A stretch of 64,000 bases of DNA from Streptomyces griseomycini (GTDB lineage Bacteria > Actinomycetota > Actinomycetes > Streptomycetales > Streptomycetaceae): assembly GCF_014203535.1 (NCBI RefSeq), contig NZ_JACHJI010000020.1:1-64000 (forward strand), in the 5' to 3' direction. The position numbers and the translations under genes are program-made. The notes under the pieces were generated by a model. That model was not told the origin of the DNA, searched no databases, and worked only from the letters and a program-made list of their open reading frames with translations. Positions 34,267 to 42,669 of this stretch are shown piece after piece; the stretch's first letter is position 1; each line of letters starts with the position of its first letter.

Positions 34267-34921
34267 TCAGCCCGTGGCGGGCAGGCCCAGGAGCACGTCG
34301 GTGTACGTGAGGACGGCCGGCAGCAGCCCGATCACGCCGGGCGAGACGCCCGCCCGGGCGACCGGCTTGATCCAGGGCGTCCGCGGCCGGCCCGGGGCGC
34401 CGAACGCGGGCCGGGCGAGCACCGCCACACCGACGATCAGCGCGGTCAGCGCGAACAGGCCGCCCCACAGCGCGGTGGTGTGCCGGGCATCGCCGTACAC
34501 CTCCTTGACCTGCGTCGCGACGCCCGCGTCGGCGGCCGTCTCCAGCTGGCCGACGAGGGTCTCCGCGCGCGGCGGCCACCGTGCCCGGCCAGCCGCCGGT
34601 GAGCGAGACGAGGCCGAGCGCGGCGGAGACGACCGCGCCGACACCCTGACCGGCTCCGGGGGCGCTCTCCTTCTCGGCTCCGGGCTCCGGCACCGAATCC
34701 GGCCCGGCCTCGGTCTCCTCGTCGGTCGCCGTCCCCTCGGGGCCCCGGGGGCGTCCGGCGCCTCCTTGCCGCGCTCGGGGCCGACGGCCCCGGTCTCGTT
34801 CTCGGCCGCGGTCTCGTCCTCTGTCCTGGTTCCCGTGTCCCGCGCCGTACGGACACCGTCCGAGAGACCGCTCGACGGTTTCGACGGTCGCCCCTGACGG
34901 TCGTCGCGGGCGGTCGGTCAC
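34267..34921 (-). pseudogene. frame-disrupted membrane protein gene next to a GNAT
   Basis: The GTG at 34921 overlaps the GNAT stop (GTGA). Reading down the minus strand, coding character moves between two frames. It runs from the start to about 34865 in one frame (ATVETVERSL), about 34865-34740 in the other (acidic EDETAAENETGAVG with normal G/C third positions), then back for PEPGAEKESAPGAG, LGLVSLTGGWPG and TVAAAR to about 34564, then again for ETLVGQLETAADAG to the stop, ending LLPAVLTYTDVLLGLPATG. The hydrophobic tail shows two membrane segments. At least one single-base change is certain near 34564 (CGCGCGGAG). Read as one gene it needs about three indels: a decayed gene or assembly errors. 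Confidence 0.6.
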
Positions 34922-35487
34922 CCGCCGTCGGCGGCGGCCCGCGCCGCACGCCACTCGGGGGCCAGGACGGACCACACCTCCAGGTCGTGTCGCACACCGT
35001 GGTGGAGGTGGGCCGCGCGCCGCACCCCGTCCCGGGTCATGCCGAGCCTGCGGGCGACGTCGATGCTCGGCCGGTTGCCGGCGGCGGCGACCCATTCGAC
35101 CCGGTGGATGCCGCGCTGCTCGACCGCCCAGTCGATGAGCACCCGCATCGCGCGCGTGACGAGCCCGCGTCCGGTGGCGGCGGGCTCCAGCCAGCAGCCG
35201 ACCTCGCAGGTGCCGTTCCCGGCGTCGAAGTTCAGGGTGAGCACCCCGCCCACCAGCGTGCCGTCCAGCCACAGTCCGTGCAGCGAGGCCGTGTCGGCCG
35301 CGCGCCGGTCGGCGTAGCGCTGGAGCACCTCGCGGGCTCCGGTCAGGTCCGTGGCCTTGGAGCCGAAGGGGACGTACTGGTTGATGAACTCCCGGCCCCG
35401 GTCCAGGTGGGCGAGGAACTCCTCGGCGTGCCAGGGCTCCAGGGGGCGCAGTTCGGCTCCGTCGTCACCCAGTCGTATCGCGTACAT
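34918..35487 (-). CDS. GNAT family N-acetyltransferase (RimJ/RimL-type)
   Basis: 189 residues. The pattern LRPLEPWHAEEFLAHLDRG, then GLWLDGTLVGGVLTLNFD, then EVGCWLEPAATGRGLVTRAMRVLIDWAV with WVAAAGNRPSIDVARRLGM is the RimL-like subfamily of acetyl-CoA transferases (ribosomal protein serine or small-molecule acetylation). The acetyl-CoA loop is ATGRGLV. ATG 35487 has GGAG upstream and lies inside the 3' end of the MMPL gene (23-base overlap). At its own stop it overlaps the GTG of the damaged membrane protein gene. Substrate unknown. Confidence 0.88.
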   Translation of the reverse strand: MYAIRLGDDGAELRPLEPWHAEEFLAHLDRGREFINQYVPFGSKATDLTGAREVLQRYADRRAADTASLHGLWLDGTLVGGVLTLNFDAGNGTCEVGCWLEPAATGRGLVTRAMRVLIDWAVEQRGIHRVEWVAAAGNRPSIDVARRLGMTRDGVRRAAHLHHGVRHDLEVWSVLAPEWRAARAAADGG

Positions 35488-37711
35488 CCCGCTGCCGCTC
35501 CTCCTTCGCGAGCACGTCCGCCACCTCGGCGTCCGTGGCGGCGGCCAGCCTCTCATGGGCGGCGCGGGCCTCGGGCGGCTCGATGCTGATCCGGGGCAGG
35601 ATCCGGTCCAGCGAGCGCGGCAGCCACCAGTTGGCGCCGCCGAGCAGGTGCATCAGGGCGGGAACGAGCAGGGTGCGCAGCACGAAGGCGTCGAGGGCGA
35701 CGGCCGCGGCGAGCGCGATGCCGAACATGGCGATCACGCGGTCGCCGCTGAGCACGAAGGCCAGGAAGACCGAGATCATGATCACGGCCGCGGAGTTGAT
35801 CACCCGACTGGTCTCCGCGAGGCCGACGCGGACGGCGCGCCGGTTGTCGCCGGTCTCCAGCCACTCCTCGTACATCCGGCTCACCAGGAAGACCTGGTAG
35901 TCCATGGAGAGCCCGAAGAGGACCGAGACCATGATCACGGGCAGGAAGGGTTCGATGGGACCCGCCCGGCCGAGACCGAGCAGTTCGCTGCCCCAGCCCC
36001 ACTGGAAGATCGCCACGACGACGCCGAAGGCGGCGGCGACGGCGGCCACGTTCATCGCGGCGGCCTTCAGCGGGATGCCGATGGACCGGAAGGCGAGCAG
36101 GAGCAGCAGACAGCCCAGGCCGATCACGACGCCGACGAAGAGGGGCAGCTTGGCGACGATGACGTCGGCGAAGTCGTCGTAGCCGGCCGTCACACCCCCG
36201 ACCTGCACGTCGAGCGAGGTGCCCGCCTCGGCCCGGGGCAGCACGTCGGCGCGCAGCCGGTCGACCAGGTCGCTGGTCCGCTCGGACTGCGGGGACGACT
36301 CCGGTACGACGGTGAGGTACGCGGTGTCGCCGCCCGCACCGTAGGCCACCGGGGAGACCGACGCGACGCCTTCGGTCTCGCGCAGGGTGGTGTCGAGGTT
36401 GCCCAGGGCGAGCCGGTCCGCGGCGCCGTCGACCTCGGTGACGAGGGTGAGGGGACCGTTCACGCCGGGGCCGAAGCCCTCGGCGAGGAGGTCGTAGGCC
36501 TGGCGGGTGGTGGAGGTCTCCGGGTTGTTGCCCTGGTCGGAGGTGCCCAGGTGGAGGGAGAGGGTGGGCAGCGCGAGGACGGCCATGACGACCACCGCGA
36601 TCGCACCGAGCAGCTTGGGGTGGTGCTCCACGAACGCCGACCAGCGGGCGGCGAACCCGGTCGGCAGCTCCGGCTCGGGTCCGTACTCGTCCAGTCGGCG
36701 CCGCTCGCGGCGGCTGAGCGCGCGCACGCCGATGAACGACAGCAGGGCGGGCAGCAGGGTGACGGAGGCGGCGACGGTCAGCACCACGGTGAGCGAGGCG
36801 GCGACGGCGACGCCGTTGAGGAAGTTCAGCCGGAGGATCAGCATGCCCAGCAGGGCGATGCAAACGGTGGCACCCGCGAACACGACCGCGCGTCCGGTGG
36901 TGGCGACGGCGTGGGTGGCGGCCTCGGTGACGGTGAGGCCGCGCTTCAGTCCGCGCCGGTGCCGGGTGACGATGAACAGCGCGTAGTCGATGCCGACGCC
37001 GAGCCCGACCAGCATGCCGAGCATGGGCGCGAAGTCGGCGACGGTCATGGCGTGCCCGAGCAGCACGATCCCGGCGTAGGCGGTGCCGACGCCGACCAGG
37101 GCGGTGGCGATGGGCAGCAGCGAGGCGGCGAGCGAGCCGAAGGCGAGGAAGAGGACGACGGCGGCGACCAGTACGCCGACGGCCTCGGCGAGGTGCCCGC
37201 CGGGGGACTCGGTGAGCCCGACGGCGCTGCCGCTCAGCTCGACCCGGAGCCCGTCGGTCTCGGCGGCCTCGGCGGCCTTCACGACGGCCGCGACCTCACC
37301 GGTGTCGATGTCCTCGGCCTGGTCGGCGAAGGTGACGGTGGCGTAGGCGGTACGGCCATCCCCGCTGATCCGGCCGGCCCCGTGATCGTCGTACGGACCG
37401 GTCACGGCGGTGACCCCGGGCAGGTCCTCGATCCGGTCCAGGGTGCGGGTCATCGCCTGCTCGACGTCGGCGTCCCGGACGGTGCCGGACGCGGTGTGCC
37501 ACACCACGGTGCCGCTGTCGCCGCCGAGGCCGGGGAAGCCCTCGCGCAGCAGCTCGGTGGCCCGTCCGGACTCGGTGCCGGGGACCTCGTAGTCGTTCGA
37601 GTAGGCGGACCCGGCGGCGACGGCACCGGCCGCGGCCCCGCCGAGGGCGAGGAGCCAGAGGAGGACCGTGATGAGACGGCGTTGGACACACCAGCGTGCG
37701 AGGGCTGCCAC
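35465..37711 (-). CDS. MMPL/RND family membrane transporter
   Basis: 748 residues with two repeats, each one helix, a large extracytoplasmic domain and five helices. MMPL motifs: VEVSG-type loop LRVELSGSAVGLTES, GVGIDYALFIVTRHR (about 260) and GLSMDYQVFLVSRMYEEW in the second half, both with proton-relay Asp-Tyr pairs. The second repeat holds LTLVTEVDG and a domain ending in VGGVTAGYDDF. MMPL proteins of actinobacteria export lipids or large lipidic metabolites, and some export drugs. The substrate is unknown and no polyketide genes are nearby. The GTG at 37711 (GGGAG at proper spacing) was chosen over 37822. A strong palindrome lies about 100 bp upstream (37808-37827). Confidence 0.93.
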   Translation of the reverse strand: MAALARWCVQRRLITVLLWLLALGGAAAGAVAAGSAYSNDYEVPGTESGRATELLREGFPGLGGDSGTVVWHTASGTVRDADVEQAMTRTLDRIEDLPGVTAVTGPYDDHGAGRISGDGRTAYATVTFADQAEDIDTGEVAAVVKAAEAAETDGLRVELSGSAVGLTESPGGHLAEAVGVLVAAVVLFLAFGSLAASLLPIATALVGVGTAYAGIVLLGHAMTVADFAPMLGMLVGLGVGIDYALFIVTRHRRGLKRGLTVTEAATHAVATTGRAVVFAGATVCIALLGMLILRLNFLNGVAVAASLTVVLTVAASVTLLPALLSFIGVRALSRRERRRLDEYGPEPELPTGFAARWSAFVEHHPKLLGAIAVVVMAVLALPTLSLHLGTSDQGNNPETSTTRQAYDLLAEGFGPGVNGPLTLVTEVDGAADRLALGNLDTTLRETEGVASVSPVAYGAGGDTAYLTVVPESSPQSERTSDLVDRLRADVLPRAEAGTSLDVQVGGVTAGYDDFADVIVAKLPLFVGVVIGLGCLLLLLAFRSIGIPLKAAAMNVAAVAAAFGVVVAIFQWGWGSELLGLGRAGPIEPFLPVIMVSVLFGLSMDYQVFLVSRMYEEWLETGDNRRAVRVGLAETSRVINSAAVIMISVFLAFVLSGDRVIAMFGIALAAAVALDAFVLRTLLVPALMHLLGGANWWLPRSLDRILPRISIEPPEARAAHERLAAATDAEVADVLAKEERQRDVRDTTG

Positions 37712-37807
37712 GAACGTGCTCCCGGAGTGACTGCGTGTGGATCTTTGATCGGGAACAGTCGAGCATGGACCGTACGACCCGCAAAGAACGCATGAGCAAT
37801 GCACTGC

Positions 37808-37827
37808 CACTCTTGCAGGCAAGAGTG
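37808..37827. promoter_or_regulatory. 20-bp palindrome upstream of the MMPL gene
   Basis: CACTCTTGCAGGCAAGAGTG: two perfect 9-bp arms around AG, 97 bases upstream of the MMPL start, in the most AT-rich part of the local intergenic region. A typical operator size and position (TetR or MarR type), but no regulator gene is adjacent. Confidence 0.5.
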
Positions 37828-37959
37828 ATCGTTTGCCTGATTCGTGGGCTTATTCACAGTGACGACAGGCACATCGCACGACGGTCGCGTCAGCCCTCTC
37901 GCCGGATGTGGCGTCCCTCACCCGGGCCGGGCGCCGCGCCGGGAGCTCCTCGGGGTCGT

Positions 37960-38196
37960 TCAGTCGAACTGGTCCCCCAGTGCCATGACCATGAGCCCCG
38001 CGACCAGCAGCCACAGCGCCCTGCGGGTGCGCCCCCGGGAGCCCAGGAGCGCGGCGAGGGCGCAGGCGGCGGCCCCGCAGGCGTAGGCGGCGGGGACGAG
38101 GACCGGCGCGGGACCGGTGAGGCGGAGCAGCGCCGCGGCCGCGCCCGCCAGGGCCAGCACGGCCCCGGCGCCGGCCGCGGCGCTGCTCCGCCTCAC
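37960..38196 (-). CDS. small Ala/Leu-rich membrane protein, 78 residues
   Basis: Two or three predicted hydrophobic helices (GAVLALAGAAAALLRL; VLVPAAYACGAAACALAALLG; ALWLLVAGLMVMAL) with a short RRSS start and GDQFD end. The GTG at 38196 overlaps the stop of the acidic ORF before it (GTGA). Part of its coding sequence forms the two arms of a 28-bp perfect inverted repeat, which encodes MRRSSAAAG on one arm and AAALLRLTG on the other. That makes both the gene and the repeat odd. Function unknown. Confidence 0.6.
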   Translation of the reverse strand: MRRSSAAAGAGAVLALAGAAAALLRLTGPAPVLVPAAYACGAAACALAALLGSRGRTRRALWLLVAGLMVMALGDQFD

Positions 38197-38199
38197 CGG
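38114..38199. repeat. perfect 28-bp inverted repeat with 30-bp spacer
   Basis: The arm at 38114-38141 (starting CCGGTGAGGCGG, ending CGCGGCCG) is exactly the reverse complement of 38172-38199, with 30 bases between. Two further outer pairs form around one mismatch. Such a long perfect stem is far more than codon bias could give in a 240-bp ORF. In RNA of either strand it would fold as a very stable hairpin. Confidence 0.9.
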
Positions 38200-38327
38200 G
38201 CCCGTCGCGCGTCCCCCTCGGCGTCGTCGGCCTCCCCGGTGTCCTCCGGGTCCTCCGGGCCCTCCAGACCCTCCGGGTCCTCGGCGTGAGTGTCCGGGGG
38301 CGTGTCGGAATCAGCACGTCCACTCAT
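38193..38327 (-). CDS. small acidic protein of 44 residues
   Basis: MSGRADSDTPPDTHAEDPEG, then a run of Glu/Asp/Pro/Gly (GPEDPEDTGEADDAEGD) ending RRAR. The ATG at 38327 lies upstream of, and overlaps (GTGA), the membrane protein gene at 38196. The acidic, low-complexity sequence and G/C third positions suit a real disordered protein, but there is no homology I recognise. Together the two ORFs look like a coupled acidic/membrane pair. Confidence 0.5.
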   Translation of the reverse strand: MSGRADSDTPPDTHAEDPEGLEGPEDPEDTGEADDAEGDARRAR

Positions 38328-38515
38328 GGCGCGGGAGCGTAGCGCTTCGGGATCGGAAATCCGGGTGCGGGGGCGCTGGGCCGCCTGCTAGCGTCCGTCG
38401 GTCCGACGTTCCGCGGCAGCCCGCCGCCCGGCCGAAGCAGGTGCTTTGATGACGGTCCGACCGAGCTCCGACGCACCCCTGTACCCCTTCACGGACCCAA
38501 GGAGCCCGTTCACCG

Positions 38516-39319
38516 ATGTCGGACATCACTCCGAACACCCCGCACGACGACCTCGCTAGCCGCCTGTCCCTGCCCCACTACCCGCGCAGCAGCGCCTACG
38601 ACGCCCGCTGGACCGTCGAGAACCAGATGGGCCCGCACGCGCTGTGGCTGCTGGAGTGGCTGGCGCCGGCGCTCGGACTCGACGCCCTGCGCCCCGGCGC
38701 ACGCGTGCTCGACCTGGGCTGCGGACGTGCCATGACGTCGATCTTCCTGGCCAGGGAGTACGACGTCCAGGTCACCGCCGCCGACCTGTGGATCAAGCCC
38801 GACGAGAACGCGCGCCGCATCGCCGGGGCGGGCGTCGCCGACCGGGTGCTGCCGGTCCTCGCCGAGGCGCACGACCTGCCCTTCGGGGAGGAGAGCTTCG
38901 ACGCGATCGTCTCCGTCGACGCGTACCAGTACTTCGGCACCGACGACCTGTACCTGCCGACGCTGACCCGGCTGCTGAAGCCCGGCGGGCGGATCGGTGT
39001 CGTCGTCCCGGCGCTGCGCGAGGAGATCGAGGGCAGCGAGCCGCCGGAGCACCTGAAGCCCTTCTGGGACCCCGCCTTCTGGTGCTTCCACACCCCCGGC
39101 TGGTGGCGCCGCCACTGGACCCGCAGCGGGGCGGTGGAGGTCGAGGAGGCCGACTGGCTGCCGGACGGCTGGCGGGAGTGGCTGCTGTGGTGCGACGTCG
39201 TCGCCGAGGAGAGCACGGACGACTTCCACGTGCGGATGAGCCGGGAGAGCGCGCGGATGCTGCGCGTGGACGAGGGCCGCACGCTCGGCTTCGCACGCGT
39301 GGTGGGGCGTCGCTCGTGA
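38516..39319 (+). CDS. class I SAM-dependent methyltransferase
   Basis: 267 residues. SAM-binding motif I VLDLGCGRAMTSIFLAREY (residues about 62-80), motif II region VTAADLWIKPDENARRIA, then SFDAIVSVDAYQYFGTDD and LKPGGRIGVVVPAL make a Rossmann methyltransferase. Substrate not predictable; the family includes small-molecule and sterol-like O/C-methylases. The C-terminal part contains many Trp (WCFHTPGWWRRHWTRSG), which is unusual and may form the substrate lid. ATG 38516 has AAGGAG upstream. The gene is convergent with gatB, separated by a terminator with an 18-bp perfect stem. Confidence 0.92.
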   Translation: MSDITPNTPHDDLASRLSLPHYPRSSAYDARWTVENQMGPHALWLLEWLAPALGLDALRPGARVLDLGCGRAMTSIFLAREYDVQVTAADLWIKPDENARRIAGAGVADRVLPVLAEAHDLPFGEESFDAIVSVDAYQYFGTDDLYLPTLTRLLKPGGRIGVVVPALREEIEGSEPPEHLKPFWDPAFWCFHTPGWWRRHWTRSGAVEVEEADWLPDGWREWLLWCDVVAEESTDDFHVRMSRESARMLRVDEGRTLGFARVVGRRS

Positions 39320-39346
39320 CCGGGTGAGAAGAGCCCGACCGGATGG

Positions 39347-39386
39347 GAGGAGGGGGACGCATCGAGTCCGATGCGTCCCCCTCCTC
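39347..39386. terminator. bidirectional terminator between the methyltransferase and gatB
   Basis: Arms 39347-39364 and 39369-39386 are perfectly complementary (18 bp) with a 4-base AGTC loop, beginning GAGGAGGGGG. It lies 27 bases after the methyltransferase stop and 17 bases after the gatB stop, so it can end both convergent transcripts. One of the strongest hairpins in the window. Confidence 0.95.
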
Positions 39387-39403
39387 GCGGTTCCGTACGG
39401 GGG

Positions 39404-40918
39404 TCAGCCCTCGGCGACACCCAGCTTCTGGAGGATCAGCTCCTTCACCCGGGCCGCGTCCGCCTGGCCGCGCGTGGCCTTCATGACCGCGCCGACCAGC
39501 GCACCGGCCGCGGCCACCTTGCCGCCGCGGATCTTGTCCGCGACGGCCGGGTTGCCGGCGATGGCCTCGTCCACGGCCGCGGTGAGCGCGCCCTCGTCGG
39601 AGACGACCTTCAGACCGCGCTTCTCCACGACCTCGTCCGGGGTGCCCTCGCCCGCGAGGACGCCCTCGATGACCTGGCGGGCCAGCTTGTCGTTCAGGTC
39701 GCCGGAGGCCACCAGCGCGGTCACCCGGGCCACCTGCTCCGGAGTGATCGCCAGCTCGTCCAGGGCCTTGCCCGACTCGTTGGCGCTGCGGGCCAGCTCG
39801 CCCATCCACCACTTGCGGGCGGAGGCCGCGTCGGCACCGGCGTCGATCGTGGCGACGATCAGGTCCAGCGCACCGGCGTTGAGGATCGCCTGCATGTCGG
39901 TGCCGGAGACGCCCCACTCCTCGCGGAGCCGGTTGCGGCGCACCAGCGGCAGTTCGGGCAGCGCGGCCCGCAGCTCCTCGACCCACTCGCGGGACGGGGC
40001 GACCGGGACCAGGTCGGGCTCCGGGAAGTACCGGTAGTCCTCGGCCTCCTCCTTCACGCGGCCCGAGGTCGTCGACCCGGTGTCCTCGTGGAAGTGCCGG
40101 GTCTCCTGCACCACCGTGCCGCCGCCGCTGAGCACGGCCGCGTGCCGCTGGATCTCGAAGCGGGCGGCGCGCTCCACGGAACGCAGCGAGTTCACGTTCT
40201 TGGTCTCGGAGCGGGTGCCGAACTTGTCGGCGCCCTTCGGCATCAGCGACAGGTTCACGTCGCAGCGCATCTGGCCCATCTCCATGCGGGCCTCGGACAC
40301 GCCGAGGGCGCGGATGAGCTCGCGCAGCTCGCGGACGTACGCCCGCGCGACCTCGGGGGCGCGCTCGCCGGCGCCGACGATCGGCTTGGTGACGATCTCG
40401 ATGAGCGGGATGCCGGCGCGGTTGTAGTCCAGCAGGGAGTGGGACGCGCCGTGGATACGGCCGGTGGCGCCGCCGACGTGCGTCGACTTGCCGGTGTCCT
40501 CCTCCATGTGGGCGCGCTCGATCTCCACGCGGAAGGTCTCGCCGTCCTCCAGCTGCACGTCGAGGTAGCCGTTGAAGGCGATCGGCTCGTCGTACTGGGA
40601 GGTCTGGAAGTTCTTCGGCATGTCCGGATAGAAGTAGTTCTTCCGGGCGAAGCGGCACCACTCGGCGATCTCGCAGTTCAGCGCGAGACCGATCTTGATC
40701 GCCGACTCGACGCCGGTCGCGTTGACGACCGGGAGCGCGCCGGGCAGGCCGAGGCAGACCGGGCAGGTCTGGGTGTTCGGGTCGGCGCCGAGCGTGGTCG
40801 AGCAGCCGCAGAACATCTTGGTCCTGGTGCCGAGTTCGACATGGACCTCGAGGCCCATGACGGGGTCGTACGACGCGAGTGCTTCCTCGTACGACACCAG
40901 GTCGGTCGTGGTGGTCAC
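39404..40918 (-). CDS. gatB: Asp-tRNA(Asn)/Glu-tRNA(Gln) amidotransferase subunit B
   Basis: 504 residues. With GatA and GatC it converts misacylated Glu-tRNA(Gln) (and Asp-tRNA(Asn)) using glutamine-derived ammonia. Signatures: VMGLEVHVELGTRTKMFCGCST at the start, CPVCLGLPGALPVVN, NYFYPDMPKNFQTSQYDEP, GIPLIEIVTKP and LRDVNLS-like MRCDVNLSLMPKG; the C-terminal YqeY/GatB tail (LARQVIEGVLAGEGTPDEVVEKRGL) contacts tRNA. The zinc cysteines CGC and CPVC are all present. GTG 40918. It is downstream of gatA with a 79-residue ORF between them. Confidence 0.97.
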   Translation of the reverse strand: MTTTTDLVSYEEALASYDPVMGLEVHVELGTRTKMFCGCSTTLGADPNTQTCPVCLGLPGALPVVNATGVESAIKIGLALNCEIAEWCRFARKNYFYPDMPKNFQTSQYDEPIAFNGYLDVQLEDGETFRVEIERAHMEEDTGKSTHVGGATGRIHGASHSLLDYNRAGIPLIEIVTKPIVGAGERAPEVARAYVRELRELIRALGVSEARMEMGQMRCDVNLSLMPKGADKFGTRSETKNVNSLRSVERAARFEIQRHAAVLSGGGTVVQETRHFHEDTGSTTSGRVKEEAEDYRYFPEPDLVPVAPSREWVEELRAALPELPLVRRNRLREEWGVSGTDMQAILNAGALDLIVATIDAGADAASARKWWMGELARSANESGKALDELAITPEQVARVTALVASGDLNDKLARQVIEGVLAGEGTPDEVVEKRGLKVVSDEGALTAAVDEAIAGNPAVADKIRGGKVAAAGALVGAVMKATRGQADAARVKELILQKLGVAEG

Positions 40919-40933
40919 GGTGAAACTTCCCTC

Positions 40934-41173
40934 TCAGCCCAGCAGGACGTCGTCGTCGCCCAGCCGCTTCAGCTCGCGGTAGAGAATGGCGAGGTTGGTG
41001 ACGACCGCGGCGCCGGTCACCACGGCGTCGAGCAGCCGCAGCGTGTCGTTCTCGCCACGGGCCTTCTTGATCTGCTTGTAGACACCGACGGCGCCGAACG
41101 CCGACGTGGCCATCGAGATGTACAGGCCGGAACGGGACTTCTTGAAGCCCTTGGCCTTGGTCAGTGCACTCAC
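40934..41173 (-). CDS. 79-residue membrane-associated protein in the gat operon, unknown function
   Basis: Sequence: VSALTKAKGFKKSRSGLYIS, then hydrophobic ATSAFGAVGVYKQIKKARGEN, then AVVTGAAVVTNLAILYRELKRL and GDDDVLLG. One or two membrane or amphipathic helices are likely. The GTG at 41173 overlaps the gatA stop by four bases (GTGA), and the gene ends 15 bases before gatB. It is thus buried in the amidotransferase operon and presumably conserved in Streptomyces for that reason. No family recognised. A role in tRNA amidation or in operon translation is possible but unproven. Confidence 0.8.
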   Translation of the reverse strand: MSALTKAKGFKKSRSGLYISMATSAFGAVGVYKQIKKARGENDTLRLLDAVVTGAAVVTNLAILYRELKRLGDDDVLLG

Positions 41174-42663
41174 AGCGACGGAGCCTCCTCGAGCAGCGGG
41201 TGGCCCCACTTTTCCACGAAGGCGGCCTCGACGGCGGCACCCACCTTGTAGAGGCGGTCGTCCTTCATGACCGGGGCGATGATCTGCAGTCCGACCGGCA
41301 GGTTGTCCTCGGGCGCGAGGCCGCAGGGCAGCGACATGGCGGCGTTTCCGGCCAGGTTGGTCGGGATGGTGCACAGGTCGGCGAGGTACATCGCCATCGG
41401 GTCGTCGGCGCGCTCGCCGATCGGGAAGGCGGTGGTCGGGGTCGTCGGGGAGACGATCACGTCGACCTGCTCGAAGGCCTTGTCGAAGTCCTGCTTGATG
41501 AGCGTGCGGACCTTCTGCGCGCTGCCGTAGTACGCGTCGTAGTAACCGGAGCTGAGCGCGTAGGTGCCGAGCATGATGCGGCGCTTGACCTCGTCGCCGA
41601 AGCCGGCCTCGCGGGTCAGCGAGGTGACCTCCTCGGCGGAGTGCGTGCCGTCGTCGCCGGCCCGCAGGCCGTAGCGCAGGCCGTCGAAGCGGGCGAGGTT
41701 GGAGGAGCACTCGGAGGGGGCGATCAGGTAGTACGCCGACAGCGCGAGGTCGAAGGACGGGCAGTCCAGCTCGACGATCTCGGCGCCGAGCTCCTTGAGC
41801 AGCTCGACGGACTCGTCGAAGCGCTGGACGACGCCGGCCTGGTAGCCCTCGCCGCGGAACTGCTTGACGACGCCGACGCGCATGCCCGCGACGCTGCCGT
41901 TGCGGGCGGCCTCGACGACCGGCGGGACCGGCTCGTCGATGGAGGTGGAGTCGAGCGGGTCGTGACCGGCGATCACCTCGTGCAGCAGGGCCGCGTCCAG
42001 GACCGTGCGGGCGCAGGGGCCGCCCTGGTCGAGGGAGGAGGAGAACGCCACCATGCCGTAACGGGACACCGCGCCGTACGTCGGCTTCACGCCGACGGTG
42101 CCGGTGACGGCGGCCGGCTGGCGGATGGAGCCACCGGTGTCGGTGCCGATGGCGAGCGGGGCCTGGAAGGAGGCGAGCGCGGCGGAGGAACCGCCGCCGG
42201 AGCCGCCGGGGATCCTGGTCAGGTCCCACGGGTTGCCGGTCGGACCGTAGGCGCTGTTCTCGGTGGAGGACCCCATGGCGAACTCGTCCATGTTGGTCTT
42301 GCCGAGGATGACGACGTCGGCGGCCTTGAGGCGCTTGGTGAGCGTCGCGTCGTACGGCGGGATCCAGCCCTCGAGGATCTTCGAACCGACGGTGGTCGGG
42401 ACGCCCTCGGTGGTGAAGATGTCCTTGAGCGCGAGGGGGACGCCGGCCAGCGGGCCGAGCTTCTCGCCGCGCTCACGCTTGGCGTCGACGGCGCGGGCCT
42501 GGGCGAGGGCGCCCTCGCGGTCGACGTGCAGGAAGGCGTGCACCTTCTCGTCGACGGCCTCGATGCGGGCCAGGTGCGCCTCGGTGACCTCGACGGCCGT
42601 GAGCTCGCCGGAGGCGATCTTCTCGGCGGTCTCGGCGGCCGTGAGCTTGATGATGTCGGTCAT
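41170..42663 (-). CDS. gatA: glutamyl-tRNA(Gln) amidotransferase subunit A
   Basis: 497 residues, amidase-signature enzyme that hydrolyses glutamine to supply ammonia. The AS consensus is intact: catalytic Lys in GVPLALKDIF, and the GGSGGGSSAALAS loop (PGGSGGGSSAA) with cis-Ser and nucleophilic Ser, then GTDTGGSIRQPA. N-terminus IIKLTAAETAEKIASGELTAVEVTEA is typical of GatA. ATG 42663, 6 bases after the gatC stop. The stop overlaps the following small ORF (GTGA). Confidence 0.97.
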   Translation of the reverse strand: MTDIIKLTAAETAEKIASGELTAVEVTEAHLARIEAVDEKVHAFLHVDREGALAQARAVDAKRERGEKLGPLAGVPLALKDIFTTEGVPTTVGSKILEGWIPPYDATLTKRLKAADVVILGKTNMDEFAMGSSTENSAYGPTGNPWDLTRIPGGSGGGSSAALASFQAPLAIGTDTGGSIRQPAAVTGTVGVKPTYGAVSRYGMVAFSSSLDQGGPCARTVLDAALLHEVIAGHDPLDSTSIDEPVPPVVEAARNGSVAGMRVGVVKQFRGEGYQAGVVQRFDESVELLKELGAEIVELDCPSFDLALSAYYLIAPSECSSNLARFDGLRYGLRAGDDGTHSAEEVTSLTREAGFGDEVKRRIMLGTYALSSGYYDAYYGSAQKVRTLIKQDFDKAFEQVDVIVSPTTPTTAFPIGERADDPMAMYLADLCTIPTNLAGNAAMSLPCGLAPEDNLPVGLQIIAPVMKDDRLYKVGAAVEAAFVEKWGHPLLEEAPSL

Positions 42664-42669
42664 GACTGC

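Noticed and set aside
34256..35272. 338-codon minus-strand frame across the GNAT and the damaged gene
   Set aside because: It runs through the GNAT gene in a non-coding frame; only part of its end (SALGLVSLTGGWPG) belongs to the damaged membrane protein.
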